Below the pieces are notes generated by a model. That model searched no databases, had not been told where the DNA came from, and saw nothing but the letters and a program-made list of their open reading frames with translations. The position numbers and the translations under genes were made by a program. A DNA stretch of 64,000 bases from Candidatus Obscuribacterium magneticum. GTDB lineage: Bacteria > Elusimicrobiota > Elusimicrobia > F11. How positions within the stretch are numbered: the stretch's first letter is position 1; each line of letters begins with the position of its first letter. Of the stretch, positions 61,028-64,000 are shown in pieces. The stretch covers positions 32,684 to 96,683 of the forward strand of contig JAJAPZ010000005.1 of NCBI GenBank assembly GCA_020523905.1, read 5' to 3'.

Positions 61028-64000
61028 TTGAACGCAGCGCAACGAATCACCAAAGCCATCTCATTGGGTTTAAGCATTTCCCTGTTCGTGACAAACGTTC
61101 TGTTGGCGCACGCGCCCCAAACCAGCGTTTGGGCCGAGCGGCGGAAAGCCCTCACGGCCGTCATTCCGGCGAAAGCCGGAATCCAGGCCGTGAACACCGG
61201 CCTGGGATCCGCCGCGGCGGATGACGGTGGGTTGACCGAAGCACAGCTCGCCAGTCTTCCCGCCTCCTTGCCGCCCCTGTCGGCCGGTGGGGCCCAAGGG
61301 ACGTTGGTTCCGCCATCGTCAAGATTGTCCCTGCCGAAAAATATTGATCCGTCTCTTTATTCTCTGTTGACGGCCATTTCTCCGGCGAATGCCACCCTTC
61401 GCGATGTCTCCCTGCCAATCGGCGGGGCGTCCGGGAAAACCATCGTTCATATCCAGGATGTGCACCTCAATGCGGAGGCCCAGAGTAACATCGCCAAGAC
61501 GGTCCAGGAATTGATCGAGCGGAATCAAGTGGGGCTGGTGGCGTTGGAGGGAGCTTTCACGCCGATTGATTTATCCGCCTTCCGGTCTTTTCCCCGCCAG
61601 GCCACTATTCGCAAGGTCGCGGATTACCTCTTTAAAGAAAACAAAATATCAGGGCCCGTTTATGCGGCGTTCACCAGTCCGGAGCCCCTTCCGTTTATTC
61701 TAGGAGTTGATGACCCTTCGCATTACGAGGCCAACATCAGGGCTTATCGGCAGGCCCTGCGGCAGGCCGCGGCTGAGAAAACGCTTCTCGCACGTAAGCG
61801 CGACGACCTACATAAGCAGAAAAGAGAAGTTCTCAACCACCCGCTTCTTGAGTTTGACCAGAAGGTGGAGGCTTACCGTCAGGGCGCGTTATCGATGGGG
61901 CCTTATGTTCAATATCTGGGCGCCTTATCATCCGATCCTTCGACCGCGGTGGAGGTTTTCTTGGAGGCTTTCGCCTTGGAGTCGAAGCTGGATTTTAACC
62001 GTGTGGAGTTGGAGCGCTCAGAGCTCCTATCTCAATTGCTTAAACGGCTTTCTCAGGAAGAAACCACGTCTCTGATCAATCACAGCCTGGCCACCCGGCT
62101 GGGAACCATCCCGCACGCCGATTTTTACCAATACTTAAAGGAGCTCTGTGAGAAAAAGGGGGTAAGCTTGGCCCGCTTTCCAGCCATGTGGGATTACATC
62201 CACTATATTCTTCTGGCGCAATCCATCAAAGAGGAAAAGCTCTTGGCGGATATGCGAGGGATGGAAGAGGGTGCTTACAGTCGGCTTATTAGGACGAATA
62301 CGGAGCGTGATTTGATTCGCGCCTCGCGATCGCTTTATCTGGCGGGGAAGCTTCTCGATTTCGCGCTCACCCCCGAGGAGTGGAGTGAGTACAAGACGCT
62401 TCGTCATTCCCGCGAGTCCGTCATTCCGGCGAAAGCCGGAATCCAGGCTTCAAACCATTTTAAGAAGCATGTTGAAAACCTGGATGCCGGCTTTCGCCGG
62501 CATGACGATCAATTAGCCTCTTTTGAGTCGTTTTACGGAGAGGCCGAGGCCCGCGACCGGTTGATGGCCGAAAAATTGCTAAGGGCGATGGACGAACGAG
62601 GCGTCAAAATCGCCGTCCTGGTCACCGGCGGTTTTCACGCCAATGGGATTGAGAAAATACTGAGCGAGAGGAATGCGGGACGCATCTCTGTCGTCCCGCG
62701 ACTTTCGCGCGTCGAATCAGAGTCCGGCTCCCGCTATTTGACCGTCTTTTCCCAGGACAAAATGCCCTTGGAAAAGCTCTTTGAAGGGCAGATGCTTTTC
62801 CTGGCTAATAACCCTGTCGAAATTGGCGAATTCCCCTACCTCGCGGCGGCGATTGACCATCCCAATCCCGCCGGCGTCCAAGCCACCTCCGATGAATTAT
62901 CCCGCCGCACCGCCGGACAAGTCCGGTTGGTTCGTGAGGAACCCGGGGCTTATGCTGAACTCAACGTCGTCAATGAGAAATCAAGTTACAGGGGCCTGTT
63001 GAAAGTCCGGTACAACGCGCAGGCCATCTTAAATGTCATCTGGCGGGTTTCATCTCCCTTCGGAGCGCCGGTTCGTGAATTCTTCCGCTGGATCAAAGAA
63101 AAGGGAGCGGGTTCTGAAGGGGAGGCGGACGTCGCTTTGTCGCACTCCGGCCGGCGGTACCGTCTTGACGCTTGGACGGCGATGCCCTACTTTCTCCCCT
63201 TGACGGCGCTTTCCGTTGGTCTCCTGTGGTTCGCGCCGCTGCCCGAAATGTCTCCTCTTCCATCATTAATCGTATTAACCGGCTTTTTCATTGATTATTT
63301 GGTTCAGCCCTGGGTGTCGATTCTTTTCGGCCGGCGGCATGGGAAGGAGGCTTACGAGGTGGCCCGGCGGATTTACAAGGACAAATGGGGTGTGGATCTG
63401 AGCGAAGATGATTACCGCGACAAGTTGGAGAAGGCGTTTCAAGGGTTGGCGCAGCGGACGTCCGTCGCCTTCCTCCTTGGTTTTGTTGTTCTCAGTTTAC
63501 CGGGGCTCGCCCCGGCTTGGGTGGCGACTTATTCCCTCGTCATCGCTTACGTTCATAATTTGTTAAGTCATATCAGAAACAACGTCGAATTTTTTAAGAC
63601 CGGTCCCTCCGCCGCCGCTCCCGTGGCCATGTCGCATTCTTCTTCGGATCAGCCCATTCAATGGCTCAACAGCGATGTCCCGGAGGAGTTAAAGGAAAGC
63701 GTGGAGGATATTTTTCGATTAGACGATGAGATCCAGGCCATGCTGAAAGATTTATTGGGAAGAGACAAAAAGCTTTACCTTCTCTATGGCGGCCAATTGG
63801 TGGTGCCGAGCCTAATTGACGATGAAACCCGTTCCATGATCACCTCCCTGTCAGAGCTTGAGGTTCAACCGGAGGAGGGCTTCATTATCAACATCCCGGA
63901 GGATTGGTTGACGCCGGAGGACATTCGATTCGATGAACTCCTCTACGCCGTATCGAAGCTGGTCTCATTTGATATTCACCGTGTCATCCACGATCGTTGG
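61028..64000 (+). CDS. Giant multidomain membrane protein 3 (3'-truncated by window edge)
   Basis: Open from TTG 61028 to the right edge (991 codons). The start is chosen for AAGGGG 6 nt upstream and because the product begins with a signal peptide (ISLGLSISLFVTNVLLAHA) followed by SVWAERR, aligning with SIWKERR of giant 2. Residues 135-600 form the Tiki/ChaN/TraB-like module with HIQDVH near 141, ALEGAF and GGFH near 534. Membrane segments lie near 720-760 and 815-860. It then continues with an unassigned acidic region. Two family A palindromes are read in frame. Confidence 0.85.
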   Translation, partial: MNAAQRITKAISLGLSISLFVTNVLLAHAPQTSVWAERRKALTAVIPAKAGIQAVNTGLGSAAADDGGLTEAQLASLPASLPPLSAGGAQGTLVPPSSRLSLPKNIDPSLYSLLTAISPANATLRDVSLPIGGASGKTIVHIQDVHLNAEAQSNIAKTVQELIERNQVGLVALEGAFTPIDLSAFRSFPRQATIRKVADYLFKENKISGPVYAAFTSPEPLPFILGVDDPSHYEANIRAYRQALRQAAAEKTLLARKRDDLHKQKREVLNHPLLEFDQKVEAYRQGALSMGPYVQYLGALSSDPSTAVEVFLEAFALESKLDFNRVELERSELLSQLLKRLSQEETTSLINHSLATRLGTIPHADFYQYLKELCEKKGVSLARFPAMWDYIHYILLAQSIKEEKLLADMRGMEEGAYSRLIRTNTERDLIRASRSLYLAGKLLDFALTPEEWSEYKTLRHSRESVIPAKAGIQASNHFKKHVENLDAGFRRHDDQLASFESFYGEAEARDRLMAEKLLRAMDERGVKIAVLVTGGFHANGIEKILSERNAGRISVVPRLSRVESESGSRYLTVFSQDKMPLEKLFEGQMLFLANNPVEIGEFPYLAAAIDHPNPAGVQATSDELSRRTAGQVRLVREEPGAYAELNVVNEKSSYRGLLKVRYNAQAILNVIWRVSSPFGAPVREFFRWIKEKGAGSEGEADVALSHSGRRYRLDAWTAMPYFLPLTALSVGLLWFAPLPEMSPLPSLIVLTGFFIDYLVQPWVSILFGRRHGKEAYEVARRIYKDKWGVDLSEDDYRDKLEKAFQGLAQRTSVAFLLGFVVLSLPGLAPAWVATYSLVIAYVHNLLSHIRNNVEFFKTGPSAAAPVAMSHSSSDQPIQWLNSDVPEELKESVEDIFRLDDEIQAMLKDLLGRDKKLYLLYGGQLVVPSLIDDETRSMITSLSELEVQPEEGFIINIPEDWLTPEDIRFDELLYAVSKLVSFDIHRVIHDRW
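61160..61227. repeat. Palindromic repeat (family A) between signal peptide and module of giant 3
   Basis: GTCATTCCGGCGAAAGCCGG onward to GCGGCGGATGACGG, translated as VIPAKAGIQAVNTGLGS. The right arm has drifted (GATCCGCCGCGGCGGATGAC). Confidence 0.8.
62402..62508. repeat. Palindromic repeat (family A) in the conserved loop of giant 3
   Basis: A half arm (CGTCATTCCCGCGAGTC) followed by a full element GTCATTCCGGCGAAAGCCGG...CCGGCTTTCGCCGGCATGAC. It is translated in frame between LLDFALTPEEW and SFESFYGEAE, the loop occupied by repeat DNA in giants 1 and 2. Confidence 0.85.

Noticed and set aside
62560..62600. Suspected frameshift in giant 3
   Set aside because: Codon-by-codon reading through the conserved KLLRAMDERG segment stays in one frame up to the right edge.

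Overview
The window looks like a chromosomal contig from an uncultivated Gram-negative-type bacterium, most likely Candidatus Omnitrophota or a related PVC-side lineage. This rests on recall, not a search. The clues are very large multidomain membrane proteins sharing one N-terminal module, outer-membrane/periplasmic-type secreted proteins, short operons with ATGA-type start/stop overlaps, carboxynorspermidine-route polyamine genes, a DUF1846 protein, and many scattered palindromic repeats. No rRNA, CRISPR array or phage module was seen. One tRNA is present, Ser(GCU).

Layout. 1-9422: giant gene 1, cut by the left edge. 9419-11092: DUF2079 membrane protein, convergent. 11205-13609: AAA/DUF4143 ATPase, tandem repeats, tRNA-Ser, GIY-YIG protein and PilZ protein. 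13606-22618: two minus-strand runs, ORF6N-radC-DEAD helicase and FlgO-like x2, permease, DUF1846, a 42-aa membrane peptide, cysE and a phosphoesterase. 22723-26609: PKD protein, DUF1016 nuclease, PLD protein, and a Fic island bounded by direct repeats. 26717-31621: Ser-type PurF homologue, aminotransferase-like protein, nucleoside phosphorylase-like protein and SPL-family radical SAM protein. 31626-35671: HEPN/MNT toxin-antitoxin pair, pseudouridine synthase, DUF2914 protein and two signalling proteins. 35760-44484: small DNA-binding proteins, a second RadC, envelope proteins, an SGNH hydrolase, a second AAA/DUF4143 ATPase and the nspC/carboxynorspermidine dehydrogenase operon. 44821-51633: giant gene 2, complete at 2270 aa. 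51724-56120: AmmeMemoRadiSam radical SAM enzyme, YjbQ, TPR protein and rhomboid protease. 56342-58352: three-gene restriction-modification operon. 58556-60878: insertion sequence. 61028-64000: giant gene 3, cut by the right edge.

The three giants are the most distinctive content. They share a secreted/periplasmic N-terminal module that looks like the Tiki/ChaN/TraB fold, followed by membrane segments and then different downstream modules. Giant 1 carries three helix-hairpin-helix repeats resembling the RNA polymerase alpha C-terminal domain, plus HEAT repeats. Giant 2 carries a subtilase domain with all catalytic residues, next to an M50-like membrane domain that lacks one zinc ligand. Giants 2 and 3 share a promoter with 11-bp-phased TTCTTAAY boxes resembling a Pho box. 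All three carry palindromic-repeat DNA in the same loop of the N-terminal module, translated in frame.

Intergenic stretches above 300 bases. 35717-36200 holds a palindrome, one small minus-strand gene and a small inverted repeat. 44485-44820 holds an inverted repeat, a structured segment and the giant-2 promoter. 58353-58720 holds the restriction-operon promoter and the insertion-sequence left end. 60769-61027 (259 bases) holds the insertion-sequence right end and the giant-3 promoter and leader.
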